In this document: positions 15,375 through 24,265 of the stretch, piece after piece | How the letters are laid out: the number at the start of each line of letters is the position of its first letter | How positions within the stretch are numbered: position 1 is the first letter of the stretch | Origin: Bacteroidales bacterium UBA1195 | Lineage (GTDB): Bacteria; Bacteroidota; Bacteroidia; Bacteroidales; WCHB1-69 | DNA length: 38,653 nucleotides | Direction: 5' to 3' | Assembly: GCA_002309855.1 (NCBI GenBank) | Contig: DBYD01000060.1 | Coordinates: 1-38,653, forward strand | Program-made: the position numbers and the translations under genes | Notes under the pieces: model-generated | What the model was told of the DNA's origin: nothing | Database searches by the model: none | The model's input: the letters and a program-made list of their open reading frames with translations, nothing else

Positions 15375-17318
15375 GTGATCAGCGCAAACAATCTGTCCGT
15401 CTACTTTTCCGGGATTCCCCTTTTCCGCGACCTGAACTTTGTCATCGGTGACAACGAGCGGATAGGACTTGTGGGGAAGAACGGTGCGGGGAAGACCACG
15501 CTGCTTCGGATTCTGGCACATGAGCTGGAGCCGGAGAGCGGCAGCATTGTCATCACAAAGGGTTTCCGCATTGGATACCTGCCGCAGGAGATGCGGATTG
15601 AAACCGGAAAGAGCGTATGGGAGAAGACATACGAAGCCTTTGACGAAATCCGGAGCATCGACAGTGAGATTGATGCCCTGAACAGTGAGCTTGCAGAGCG
15701 CGAGGACTACACCTCCGACGAATATTCCAAGATAATAGAGCGTCTGAACCTGCTCGACAACCGCAGGCAGTATCTTGGAGCCGCCAATATCGAGTCGGAT
15801 ATGGAACGGGTGCTGTTGGGGCTTGGCTTTACCCCGGAGGATTTCCACCGGCCTGTAAGCCAGTTCAGCAGCGGCTGGCAGATGCGCGTAGAGCTGGCCA
15901 AAATCCTGCTCCGGCGAACCGAAATCATCCTGCTGGACGAGCCGACCAACCATCTGGACATCGTCTCCATCCAGTGGCTTGAATCCTTCCTGACGAACTA
16001 CCGAGGATGCCTGATCCTGGTCTCCCACGACCGCCGTTTCCTGAACACCGTCTGCCGCCGAACAATCGAGATAACCCTCGGGCACATTGAGGACTACAAA
16101 TGCAGCTACGACGACTACGTGGAGCAGCGGATGGAGCGCATAGCACACCAGCAGAAGATGTTCGACAACCAGCAGAAGGAGATTGCCGACATCGAGGCAT
16201 TCATTGAAAGGTTTCGCTACAAGGCGACCAAGGCCAAACAGGTGCAGAGCCGCATAAAACTGCTAGAGAAGATGGAGCGGGTCGAGGTGGATGAGACCGA
16301 CACCTCGCGCATCCGGTTCCTGTTCCCTCCCGCGCCGAAATGCAACCGCGTGGTATTTGAGGCGGAAGGGCTAAGTTTCGCCTACGAACAGGGCAAAAAC
16401 ATACTGCAGAACATCGGCATGGTGGTGGAGAACAAGGAGAAGGTGGCCTTTGTGGGCAAAAACGGCGAAGGCAAGTCCACCATGATGAAGCTGCTGATGC
16501 AGGAGATTTTCCCGCAGTCGGGCAAACTGCACACCGGCGACATGGTCAAAATAGGCTACTACGCCCAAAACCAGAACCAGAAGCTGGACCACACCCGCAC
16601 CGTTTTCCAGACACTGGACGATGTGGCTGTCGGAGATGTCCGGCTCAAGGTCCGCGGCATATTGGGCAGCTTCCTGTTCCAGGCGGAGGATATGGACAAG
16701 AAGGTGGCGGTCCTCTCAGGCGGTGAGAAGGCGCGGCTTGCACTGGCCAAGCTGCTGCTGGAGCCATACAACGTGCTGCTGCTGGACGAGCCGACCAACC
16801 ATCTTGACATGACCTCGAAGGATGTGCTAAAAAACGCGCTCCTGCGATATGACGGCACGCTGATAATCGTCTCGCACGACCGCGATTTCCTGCAGGGACT
16901 TACGGACAAGGTTGTGGAATTCCGGAACAGGGGCATCAAAGTGTTCCTTGGCGACATGGAGGAATACCTTGCACGCCAGAAGGAGGATATCCTGACCGGA
17001 ATCACCGCCAACAGCGCACGCGGCAACGCCAAAGGCATGGAAAACAGCGGCAAGAACCAGTGGGAGGAGAAAAAGCGGCAGGAGACCATGCAGCGCAAGA
17101 TGGAGAAGCGGGTCCGGATGCTTGAGGGCGAAATCGAAGCGAAGGAGCAGGCGCTGGACGAATGCATCGGAAAGATGAACCAACCCGAACAACATGCGGA
17201 GGAGATCGCCTCCGGCGCGCTCTCCCGCGAATACCAGCAGCTGAAGGATGAGATTGACATGCTGCTGAAGCAATGGGAGGAGGCCTCATCCGAACTGGAG
17301 CAATCCACTGGAAACTGA
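15375..17318 (+). CDS. ABC-F family ribosome-associated ATPase, Uup-like
   Basis: A 647-residue soluble ABC protein with two nucleotide-binding domains and no membrane segments. Walker A motifs are GKNGAGKTTLL (about residues 34-44) and GKNGEGKSTMM. Signature motifs are QFSSGWQ and LSGGEK, and Walker B is LLDEPTNHLD in both halves. A charged linker lies between the domains. The last ~90 residues are a coiled coil (KMEKRVRMLEGEIEAKEQAL), as in Uup. ABC-F proteins act at the ribosomal E site; Uup is also linked to precise excision of transposons. The GTG at 15375 (VISANNLSVYF) was chosen because it follows the previous stop by 2 bases and matches the family start. Confidence 0.92.
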   Translation: MISANNLSVYFSGIPLFRDLNFVIGDNERIGLVGKNGAGKTTLLRILAHELEPESGSIVITKGFRIGYLPQEMRIETGKSVWEKTYEAFDEIRSIDSEIDALNSELAEREDYTSDEYSKIIERLNLLDNRRQYLGAANIESDMERVLLGLGFTPEDFHRPVSQFSSGWQMRVELAKILLRRTEIILLDEPTNHLDIVSIQWLESFLTNYRGCLILVSHDRRFLNTVCRRTIEITLGHIEDYKCSYDDYVEQRMERIAHQQKMFDNQQKEIADIEAFIERFRYKATKAKQVQSRIKLLEKMERVEVDETDTSRIRFLFPPAPKCNRVVFEAEGLSFAYEQGKNILQNIGMVVENKEKVAFVGKNGEGKSTMMKLLMQEIFPQSGKLHTGDMVKIGYYAQNQNQKLDHTRTVFQTLDDVAVGDVRLKVRGILGSFLFQAEDMDKKVAVLSGGEKARLALAKLLLEPYNVLLLDEPTNHLDMTSKDVLKNALLRYDGTLIIVSHDRDFLQGLTDKVVEFRNRGIKVFLGDMEEYLARQKEDILTGITANSARGNAKGMENSGKNQWEEKKRQETMQRKMEKRVRMLEGEIEAKEQALDECIGKMNQPEQHAEEIASGALSREYQQLKDEIDMLLKQWEEASSELEQSTGN

Positions 17319-17337
17319 CAACTGAAAACAACCTCAA

Positions 17338-18192
17338 ATGCCATATACAATCAACTGCAACGGCAGACTGCTCTCCACGGAGAGGCCGCTTGTGATGGGG
17401 ATACTGAACATCACAAGGGATTCGTTTTTCGACGGCGGACGCCATTACGAGGAGAAAGACTACATCGCGCATGCGGAAAGGATGCTTGCCGAGGGTGCGG
17501 ACATAATTGACATCGGCTGCATGTCCACCAGGCCGGGCGCGGAGACCCTGCCCGAAGCGGAGGAGCTGCGCGTGGCAGCAGCGGCGGTCCGGAACCTGCA
17601 CGCCCGCTTTCCGGAGGCCACACTGTCCATAGACACATGGCGGGCCTCCGTCGCACGGGCAGCGGTGGAGAACGGCGCAGCCATCATCAACGACATATCC
17701 GGCGGCGACTTCGATACGGAGATGTTCCCCACTGTTGCCGCCCTGCAGGTGCCCTACATCCTGATGCACACCTCCGGCCGGCCGGAGGTGATGCAGCATA
17801 ACACCCAATACGGCAATGTGGTCGCCGAAGTGTTCCGCCACCTCAGCGAACGGTTGGAAAAACTACGCCTGCTCAACGTGAAGGATGTGATTGTTGATGT
17901 GGGCTTCGGTTTCGGGAAAACCGTGGAGCAGAACTATGAGCTGCTCCGGAACTTCGGCATATTCAAAAGCTTGGGCTGCCCGCTGCTATGTGCGCTGTCA
18001 AGAAAAAGCATGATATACAAGGTGACCGGAGGAACCCCGTCCGATGCGCTCGAAGCCACCGTTGCGGCGCACACAATCGCACTGATTCAGGGGGCGGACA
18101 TGTTGCGCGCACATGACGTGAAGGCGGCCAGGGACGCAATACGCATTGTGGAGGCGGCATTCCCCGTCAGGGATGGGACAGCCGGAGCCTAA
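17338..18192 (+). CDS. folP: Dihydropteroate synthase
   Basis: This enzyme joins 6-hydroxymethyl-dihydropterin pyrophosphate to p-aminobenzoate in folate synthesis and is the sulfonamide target. The 284 residues fit. Motifs are MGILNITRDSFFDGG (loop 1), IGCMSTRPGAE (loop 2), SIDTWRA, NDISGGD, VDVGFGFGKT and the C-terminal LSRKSMI. In loop 1 the usual TPDSF reads TRDSF, a proline-to-arginine change in a conserved segment. It lies 19 bases after the ABC-F gene and ends in a 4-base tail-to-tail overlap with the PorV/PorQ-family gene on the other strand. Confidence 0.95.
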   Translation: MPYTINCNGRLLSTERPLVMGILNITRDSFFDGGRHYEEKDYIAHAERMLAEGADIIDIGCMSTRPGAETLPEAEELRVAAAAVRNLHARFPEATLSIDTWRASVARAAVENGAAIINDISGGDFDTEMFPTVAALQVPYILMHTSGRPEVMQHNTQYGNVVAEVFRHLSERLEKLRLLNVKDVIVDVGFGFGKTVEQNYELLRNFGIFKSLGCPLLCALSRKSMIYKVTGGTPSDALEATVAAHTIALIQGADMLRAHDVKAARDAIRIVEAAFPVRDGTAGA

Positions 18193-19265
18193 AGGACAAC
18201 CTTCAGGGAAAACAGGTGCGAATAGACGGCAATGGAGACATCGCCCAAATCAGTAAGGGCATAGTCGATGCTCACCCTCTTTTTGATGCGCACTCCCACC
18301 CCGAAATTCACCTGACAGGTGGTGTATTCCTCATCCCCGAAACCGGATTCATGCTGGAAATTGCCGATTCCAGCACGCAGAAAGACAATCTCCCTGTAAC
18401 CAAGTTCAAGACCGGCGTGCGGATCCAAGGTGAAAGTGTTTCCGGACAAAAGGTCATGCCGCTTCCCGTCACAGAACAGGTCGGCATCCAAAGCGACTAA
18501 CGCGGAGAAGTCATCCTTAAATACAGTGCGGTAAGCCGCTCCTAATGAAAAATGCGGACGTGTGTACTCCAGGCCGTTTTCCGGCAGTTCGTTCCCTGTC
18601 CTCCTGAACACTTCAATCTCCTCCTCGCCCAATGAATGCGTCCAGGCGTTGAAGGTGGTTGTCACATCGTAGGCCACAAAGCCGAACTGCCAGTGTTCCC
18701 CCAGCACATAACGCAAGCCCAAATCGATTCCGAACCCCCAGGCACCGGCAAAATCACCGATGCGCCGGCGGATGATTTTGGCGCTGCCACCGACAGAGAG
18801 TCCCTCCGCCAATTCCGGCAAGGCACGCCCATAACTCAAAAGCACAGCCCAATCGGCCGAGGTGAAATAGGAGATGCGTTCGTAATTGATGTTGCCTTGG
18901 TTGTCAATCAGCATGGTGGTGTTCGGAATGTCATCCACAGCAAACCGCAGCACATTGACCGCAAGCCCCTGCCCATCATCCATCCGGTAGGCCCAACCGG
19001 CATAGTCATAAGCCGCCATTCCGGCGAAATATTCGGCATGCATCAGGAAAAACTGCTGCCGGTCATCCAATGAAGAAAGGCCGGAAGGGTTCCAATAGGC
19101 GGCGGTGACATCCGAGACGGAAGCGGTCTGGGTGCCGGACATGGCCAATCCCCTGGCACCCACACCCAGGTTCAGGAAGGCATTGCTGTATTTCACCTGT
19201 GCCGAAAGCAGACAGGGAAGCATACAGCAGCCCACCGCCCATAAGAAAAACCAACCTCTGCGCAT
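18189..19265 (-). CDS. PorV/PorQ-family outer-membrane protein
   Basis: A 358-residue beta-barrel protein with a signal peptide (MRRGWFFLWAVGCCMLPCLL, ending SAQ). The first mature segment shows the family signature NAFLNLGVGARGLAMSGT followed by DVTAAYWNPSGLSSL. The rest is amphipathic strands, ending in aromatic FSLKVVL. PorV and PorQ are T9SS components involved in shuttling or attaching cargo. Many Bacteroidota carry several paralogues, so a T9SS role is plausible, given a T9SS cargo in the window, but unproven. The start at 19265 lies 7 bases after ftsZ's stop; a longer frame to 19337 would overlap ftsZ and bury the signal peptide. It appears to be the last gene of the dcw operon. Confidence 0.82.
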   Translation of the reverse strand: MRRGWFFLWAVGCCMLPCLLSAQVKYSNAFLNLGVGARGLAMSGTQTASVSDVTAAYWNPSGLSSLDDRQQFFLMHAEYFAGMAAYDYAGWAYRMDDGQGLAVNVLRFAVDDIPNTTMLIDNQGNINYERISYFTSADWAVLLSYGRALPELAEGLSVGGSAKIIRRRIGDFAGAWGFGIDLGLRYVLGEHWQFGFVAYDVTTTFNAWTHSLGEEEIEVFRRTGNELPENGLEYTRPHFSLGAAYRTVFKDDFSALVALDADLFCDGKRHDLLSGNTFTLDPHAGLELGYREIVFLRAGIGNFQHESGFGDEEYTTCQVNFGVGVRIKKRVSIDYALTDLGDVSIAVYSHLFSLKVVL

Positions 19266-19272
19266 ACTGGAA

Positions 19273-20661
19273 TCAGTCAATGCTTTCCTTGTTTTTAAGA
19301 TATGCGGAAGCATCCTGGGTGATGCCGTAGGCACCAACCCTATAGGAGGAACATTCGTAACTGTCAGACTGCTGCCTCCGCTTGTAGGCCGGTTCTTTCA
19401 GATATTCATCCATATCCGTTCCGGACATACGGCGGAGATGCGAATTGTCGATATAGTTGGAAGGCCTGCCCGGCGTTGGCGGCGGCGCAACTTGGATGAC
19501 AACCTGTTCCGGATTAATGTTCTCAGGTTCCGGCACAATCTCAATATCCGGTTCCTCCTGTCTGATGCCGTTTCCGTTGTCATCAAAAGGTTTGACACGG
19601 ATTTCCCGATCGTCCTCATTATTCCTAAGATTGTTGATTTCCGGTTTCTTCGGTGCAGTTTCATGGAAACCTGTGGCGATTACCGTCACACGCACCTTGT
19701 CATCTAACGAATCGTCGGCTCCATGCCCCCAAATCAGCTTGCTTCGAAGGTTGCAGGTAGCCTGCTCCAGACAGGTGGTGATTTCAGACAGCTCCTCCAT
19801 CGTGATCTCATGCGCGGAACCGTAGGAGATGAACAGCAAGGCCTTCTCGGCGCCATAGATGCTCTTCTGGTCCAGCAGCGGACTTGCGATGGCCGCCTCT
19901 GCCGCCTGCTGTGCCCGGTTCTCCCCTTCACCTATGCCCGCACCGATGATGGCGGTGCCGCTGTTCTCCAGAATTGTCTTGACATCGTTGAAGTCCACGT
20001 TCATGCTGCCATGGATGGTGATAAGCTCTGCGATGCTCTTGGCCGCAACCAGCAGCACATCGTCCGATTTGGCAAACGCATTGGAGAGGGTCAGGTCCGG
20101 ATAGTAGGTTTTAAGCAGCTCGTTCTTGATGACAATCAACGCATCCACATTCTGCCGCAGCTCGTCAATGCCCTCATCGGCCACCTTAAACTTGCTCTCC
20201 CCTTCAAAATCGAACGGATAGGTCACGATGCCGACCGTCAGGATACCCATGCTTCGGGCAATATCGGCCACAATGGGCGAAGCGCCTGTTCCCGTGCCGC
20301 CGCCCATACCGGCAGTCACAAAAAGCATTTTCGCACCCTCCAGCGCCTGTTGCAGCTGGGTTTCGGATTCCAAGGCCGCCTTGCGGGCCACTTCAGGATT
20401 GGCACCCGCACCCAACCCGCTGTCACCAAGCTGTATCTTAATGGGAATGGGACTCTTTTCCAAAGCCTGTGCATCGGTGTTGCAAATCATGAACTCCACT
20501 CCGGTGATGCCCATGTTGTACATGTGCTTGACAGCGTTGCCACCGCCGCCGCCGACACCCATCACCCGGATGATGTTGTCCGAAATGTCCCGTATGGGGT
20601 TGTTTGTAACGGGGATATCCTCTATCGGATTAATGGTGAAATCAATATCTTTATCTTCCAT
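19273..20661 (-). CDS. ftsZ: Cell division protein FtsZ
   Basis: A 462-residue tubulin-like GTPase that forms the Z ring. The N-terminal nucleotide site is complete: VMGVGGGGGNAVKHM, the tubulin signature GMGGGTGTGASPIVA, and the T7 loop NVDFNDVKTIL. The GTPase core ends near residue 330. A variable acidic and proline-containing linker follows, then a tail ending AYLKNKESID, in place of the usual C-terminal peptide that binds FtsA in other phyla. The 42-base gap to ftsA has no recognisable promoter. Confidence 0.97.
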   Translation of the reverse strand: MEDKDIDFTINPIEDIPVTNNPIRDISDNIIRVMGVGGGGGNAVKHMYNMGITGVEFMICNTDAQALEKSPIPIKIQLGDSGLGAGANPEVARKAALESETQLQQALEGAKMLFVTAGMGGGTGTGASPIVADIARSMGILTVGIVTYPFDFEGESKFKVADEGIDELRQNVDALIVIKNELLKTYYPDLTLSNAFAKSDDVLLVAAKSIAELITIHGSMNVDFNDVKTILENSGTAIIGAGIGEGENRAQQAAEAAIASPLLDQKSIYGAEKALLFISYGSAHEITMEELSEITTCLEQATCNLRSKLIWGHGADDSLDDKVRVTVIATGFHETAPKKPEINNLRNNEDDREIRVKPFDDNGNGIRQEEPDIEIVPEPENINPEQVVIQVAPPPTPGRPSNYIDNSHLRRMSGTDMDEYLKEPAYKRRQQSDSYECSSYRVGAYGITQDASAYLKNKESID

Positions 20662-20703
20662 GCGTTATGTTTTTATTTTTTTGACATTATTATATTCAAC
20701 CGA

Positions 20704-22110
20704 TTAGCGCAATTCATCATCCTCATCGTACTCCTCATCACTGCCGCTGTCTGGGATAAAGAAGCCTCCGACAACCGTCTTCATCTTCTCCCAGATAATC
20801 CGGACAGGGGTCGGACCGGTCGGCTCCGGAGTCGGATAATCCTTACGATTGCCAGTGCCGACAGCATCACCCTCAACAATCATTTCATCCATCTCCACCG
20901 GATGAATGTCGTTTTGCAGTACGCCCATAAGCATCAGCCCCAGCGCGGTGGAATAGATCGGGCTGTTGTATTTGTGCTTGGTGTCCTCATTGAAGACAAT
21001 ACCCTCCTCGGGCAGGCCGATGCGCACTGTCATGCCGGTGCGGTATTCCGCGTAAGGCTTGATCTGCTTCAGCAGGGAGCCGCCACCGGTCAGCACCATG
21101 CCGCAACCCAGCTTGTCAGCATAGCCTGAAGCCTGCACCTCCTCCATGATGCGTGCCATTATCTCATCCAGTCGTGCCACAATCACCTCGGCCAGTTCAC
21201 TCTGCCTGATCTCCACCGCGGGACGGCCCTTGATGCCGTTTACAGCCAGAATCACATCTTTGCTGGTGTCCGGCACACATGTGCCATACTCCTTCTTGAT
21301 CCGTTCCGCATCCTCCTTGACAATGCCTTTGAAGACATTCTTGATATCGTCAGTAATCACATCACCGCCGATAGGAATCACCGCCGTATGGCGCAGGATG
21401 CCGTTGTGGAAAATGGCCAGATCGGTGGTGCCGCCGCCAATGTCGACCAGCACCACGCCGGACTCCTTCTCCCGATCGTCCAGCGCAACGGCAGCAGATG
21501 CCAGCGGTTCCAGGATAAGTCCCTCCATGTGCAGGTCACACTGCTGGACACAACGGATGACATTACGGATGTGCTGCTCGCTGCCAGTGATTATGTTGAA
21601 ATCCGAACCAAGCTGGGTGCCGGTGACCCCGACCGGATCCACCAGATCCTGACAGTCATCCACGAAAAATTCCTGCGGAATCGCATCGATGATTTTGCTG
21701 CCCGGCGGCACAGCCACCATGAACACCTCGTCTATCAGCTGCCGGACATCCTCCGCAGAGACCAGGTTGTCCGGATTCCTGCGCTTGATCTCCTGCTTGG
21801 AATGAAAGCTGTTGATGTGCTGTCCTGCGATACCCACCACCACCGCGTCAATCACCAAATGGGATGTGGCGCACGCCTGCTTGATGGCATGGCTGATGGC
21901 AGTGACTGTTTTGGCAATGTTGATGACCTGGCCACGCTGCACGCCGACTGAGATGGTTTCTCCCTGTCCGAGAATCTCCACCTTGTCGGAATGCGGTATG
22001 CGCCGTCCCACAAAAACCACCACTTTGGTGGTTCCAATGTCCAAACCTACAGAAATATAGCCTTCATTCGACGGCACATTGGATTTGATTTCCTTCTGTT
22101 TTTTACGCAT
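20704..22110 (-). CDS. ftsA: Cell division protein FtsA
   Basis: A 468-residue actin-like ATPase that links FtsZ filaments to the membrane. It shows the phosphate 1 motif VGLDIGTTKVVVFVG, the 1C SHF-type segment with GVQRGQVIN, the phosphate 2 motif VVLVDIGGGTTDLAIF and the adenosine motif GCGMVLTGGGSLL. A proline-rich linker precedes an acidic C-terminus (GSDEEYDEDDELR). The final membrane-binding amphipathic helix of other FtsA proteins is not obvious; the segment EKMKTVVGGFFIP before the acidic tail may serve. It lies 12 bases after ftsQ. Confidence 0.96.
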   Translation of the reverse strand: MRKKQKEIKSNVPSNEGYISVGLDIGTTKVVVFVGRRIPHSDKVEILGQGETISVGVQRGQVINIAKTVTAISHAIKQACATSHLVIDAVVVGIAGQHINSFHSKQEIKRRNPDNLVSAEDVRQLIDEVFMVAVPPGSKIIDAIPQEFFVDDCQDLVDPVGVTGTQLGSDFNIITGSEQHIRNVIRCVQQCDLHMEGLILEPLASAAVALDDREKESGVVLVDIGGGTTDLAIFHNGILRHTAVIPIGGDVITDDIKNVFKGIVKEDAERIKKEYGTCVPDTSKDVILAVNGIKGRPAVEIRQSELAEVIVARLDEIMARIMEEVQASGYADKLGCGMVLTGGGSLLKQIKPYAEYRTGMTVRIGLPEEGIVFNEDTKHKYNSPIYSTALGLMLMGVLQNDIHPVEMDEMIVEGDAVGTGNRKDYPTPEPTGPTPVRIIWEKMKTVVGGFFIPDSGSDEEYDEDDELR

Positions 22111-22122
22111 AATTTCCTCCCT

Positions 22123-22902
22123 CTATTGAATTGTACGTTTTTCACACGGAATGCGGTCTCCGAACTGCAGGCTGACTTTGGCATAACGTTGCCACCCCGC
22201 CACATTGAAGCCCTGTGTGTATATATTCCATAAATTGTCAAGTTTCCTCTGCAACCCATCGGCACCACCCAATTCCACCAGATGGTTCCCCACCGTGGGG
22301 ACCAGGCAATAATCCCCCTTTTTACGCACATAAATCTGGCTGGTCTGCGCCTTCCAGAACGGATTACGGTCCAGACAGTCCGCCACAGCCATCAGATCAT
22401 GGCACACGGAGGAATCCTGCCATTCCATCACCAAATTGGGCTGGCAGGTGTCTGGAATAGCCCCGGACGCAACCGGCACCCGGACCGCATGACCCGGAAA
22501 ATGGGGAAGCATCCGGCCTGAATTGCCAACCTTAGCCAGATAAAAGGAGGCACCGCTGCTGTTGATGACATGCAGCAGCACCTTGGCCTGCACCACCTCC
22601 ACATGGATTATGCCGCCCATGTCTGCGGAGACACGCACCGTATCCGCATAAGGCCAGCGACGGATGCGGCTTCCGAACTGCGAAAGGTTGACAGAACGCC
22701 TCAACTTACCGGAGACCGGGGTACAATGCTCCTTCACATAGGTTTTCAGGTCTTCCGTTGTCACCAGGGTGTCGGAATGATACAGCATCTTCACCCGGAC
22801 GCCACGGTACACCTTCCCCCTTGAAAGCAGCAGACAGGCCAGCAGGCAGCAGAGCAACAGCCCTGACACAACCGCAATCCCGATAATTCTTTTCCTGTTC
22901 AT
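22123..22902 (-). CDS. ftsQ: Cell division protein FtsQ
   Basis: A 259-residue single-span inner-membrane protein. A short basic cytoplasmic end (MNRKR) leads into one hydrophobic helix (IIGIAVVSGLLLCCLLACLL). The periplasmic part begins with a POTRA-like region (TTEDLKTYVKEH, RRWPYADTVRVSADMGGIIHV) and continues with strands including LYLAKVGNSGRMLP-like residues. FtsQ scaffolds FtsL and other divisome proteins. Sequence identity in this family is low, so the call also rests on position between murC and ftsA. Confidence 0.9.
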   Translation of the reverse strand: MNRKRIIGIAVVSGLLLCCLLACLLLSRGKVYRGVRVKMLYHSDTLVTTEDLKTYVKEHCTPVSGKLRRSVNLSQFGSRIRRWPYADTVRVSADMGGIIHVEVVQAKVLLHVINSSGASFYLAKVGNSGRMLPHFPGHAVRVPVASGAIPDTCQPNLVMEWQDSSVCHDLMAVADCLDRNPFWKAQTSQIYVRKKGDYCLVPTVGNHLVELGGADGLQRKLDNLWNIYTQGFNVAGWQRYAKVSLQFGDRIPCEKRTIQ

Positions 22903-22911
22903 GTACCTTTG

Positions 22912-24264
22912 TTACAACGCATTTCCTATTTTATCCACCAACCGGTCAATATCACCGGCACCCATTGTCAGAAGCACCTCCGGATCCAACCGCTTCAACA
23001 GGGGAATCAGTTCCTCCTTGGTGCAGATATATTTATCCTTCAACGGCATCTTATCAAAAATCAGCCGTGAACTGACACCCGGTATAGGCTCCTCACGCGC
23101 CGGATAGATATCCAACAGCACCACCGTATCCAGCAAAGATAGCGCGGCGGCGAAGGCATCAGCGAAATCACGGGTCCGCGAATATAAATGCGGTTGGAAC
23201 ACCCCACAGATTTTACGCTGCGGATACCATCTGCGTGCAGAGGCGATGCAGGCCTCCAACTCCCTGGGATGGTGGGCATAATCGTCCACATAAACCCGAT
23301 CCGGCCTCCGGATGACATATTCAAAACGTCGTTTAACCCCTTTATATTGTGCCAAACGCCCCCTGATTTTTTCTTCAGCAAGCCGGAAGTGGCAGGCAAC
23401 CGCCCCAGCCGCCAGGGCATTCTCCACATTATAAAGCCCCGCAGTCGGCAGCAGCAGGTCGTGCAACACCCCATCCGGAGTACGGACATCAAAGCGGCTG
23501 CAACCGTCCGCAATCTGCAGCCCCTCCACCACGAAACTGGCGGAATCATCGTGAAGGCTATAGGTCAGTACCGGCACGGAAGGATGCAACAGCCCAGCCA
23601 GCTCCGGTTTGGTAATGAGGCAGCCGCCCGGCCTGATCTGGCGTGTGAAGGTGTCGAACGCCTCCCTGAGCGATTCAATGTTGTGATATACATCCAAATG
23701 GTCCGCATCCATCGAGCTGACAACCGCCACATCCGGATGCAGCTGCAGAAAGGAGCGGTCGAACTCATCGGCCTCCACCACCATCCGCACCGCACCGGGT
23801 TCATGCACAAGGTTTGACTGGAAATTTGAGGCGATGCCGCCGATAAAGGCGGTCAACGGCTCATCACCTTGCAGCAACAGGGTGGTCAGGGCGGTCATGG
23901 AGGTTTTTCCATGCGTGCCGGACAGTGCCACCGTACACAGGTTCCGGCTTATCAGCCCCAACACCTCCGCACGCTTCATGCATGGGACACCAATTTCCCT
24001 CAACCTGACCAATTGCGCATGGTCGGACGGAACAGCCGGAGTGTAGACCAGCAGGTCGGTCCTTTCCGGCAGAAGGGCGGGATCCTCATCATAACACACG
24101 GATATCCCCTCCTGCTCCAGCTGACGTGTCAGTGGGGATGGCGTCCGGTCATAACCGGCGACATCACATCCGCACTGCCGGAAATAGCGTGCCAGGGCAC
24201 TCATCCCGATGCCGCCGATTCCAATCATGTATATATTTTTCCATTCTGAGGGCAACCTGCACAT
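22912..24264 (-). CDS. murC: UDP-N-acetylmuramate--L-alanine ligase
   Basis: A 450-residue cytoplasmic ligase adding L-alanine to UDP-MurNAc. The N-terminal nucleotide-fold motif is IYMIGIGGIGMSALA, the ATP-binding P-loop is ALSGTHGKTSMTAL, the central motif is VVEADEFDRSF, and the C-terminal domain has VYVDDYAHHPREL with GVFQPHLYSRT. All three Mur-ligase domains are present, in contrast to the murD-position gene in the same operon. It starts 1 base after murG's stop. Confidence 0.97.
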   Translation of the reverse strand: MCRLPSEWKNIYMIGIGGIGMSALARYFRQCGCDVAGYDRTPSPLTRQLEQEGISVCYDEDPALLPERTDLLVYTPAVPSDHAQLVRLREIGVPCMKRAEVLGLISRNLCTVALSGTHGKTSMTALTTLLLQGDEPLTAFIGGIASNFQSNLVHEPGAVRMVVEADEFDRSFLQLHPDVAVVSSMDADHLDVYHNIESLREAFDTFTRQIRPGGCLITKPELAGLLHPSVPVLTYSLHDDSASFVVEGLQIADGCSRFDVRTPDGVLHDLLLPTAGLYNVENALAAGAVACHFRLAEEKIRGRLAQYKGVKRRFEYVIRRPDRVYVDDYAHHPRELEACIASARRWYPQRKICGVFQPHLYSRTRDFADAFAAALSLLDTVVLLDIYPAREEPIPGVSSRLIFDKMPLKDKYICTKEELIPLLKRLDPEVLLTMGAGDIDRLVDKIGNAL

Positions 24265-24265
24265 A

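Noticed and set aside
14904..16148. Long minus-strand frame opposite the flavoprotein and ABC-F genes
   Set aside because: It lies antisense to two well-identified genes and shows no family motif.
19723..21129. Plus-strand frame of 468 codons opposite ftsZ and ftsA
   Set aside because: It is antisense to two highly conserved genes and has histidine-rich composition typical of a reverse-frame artefact.
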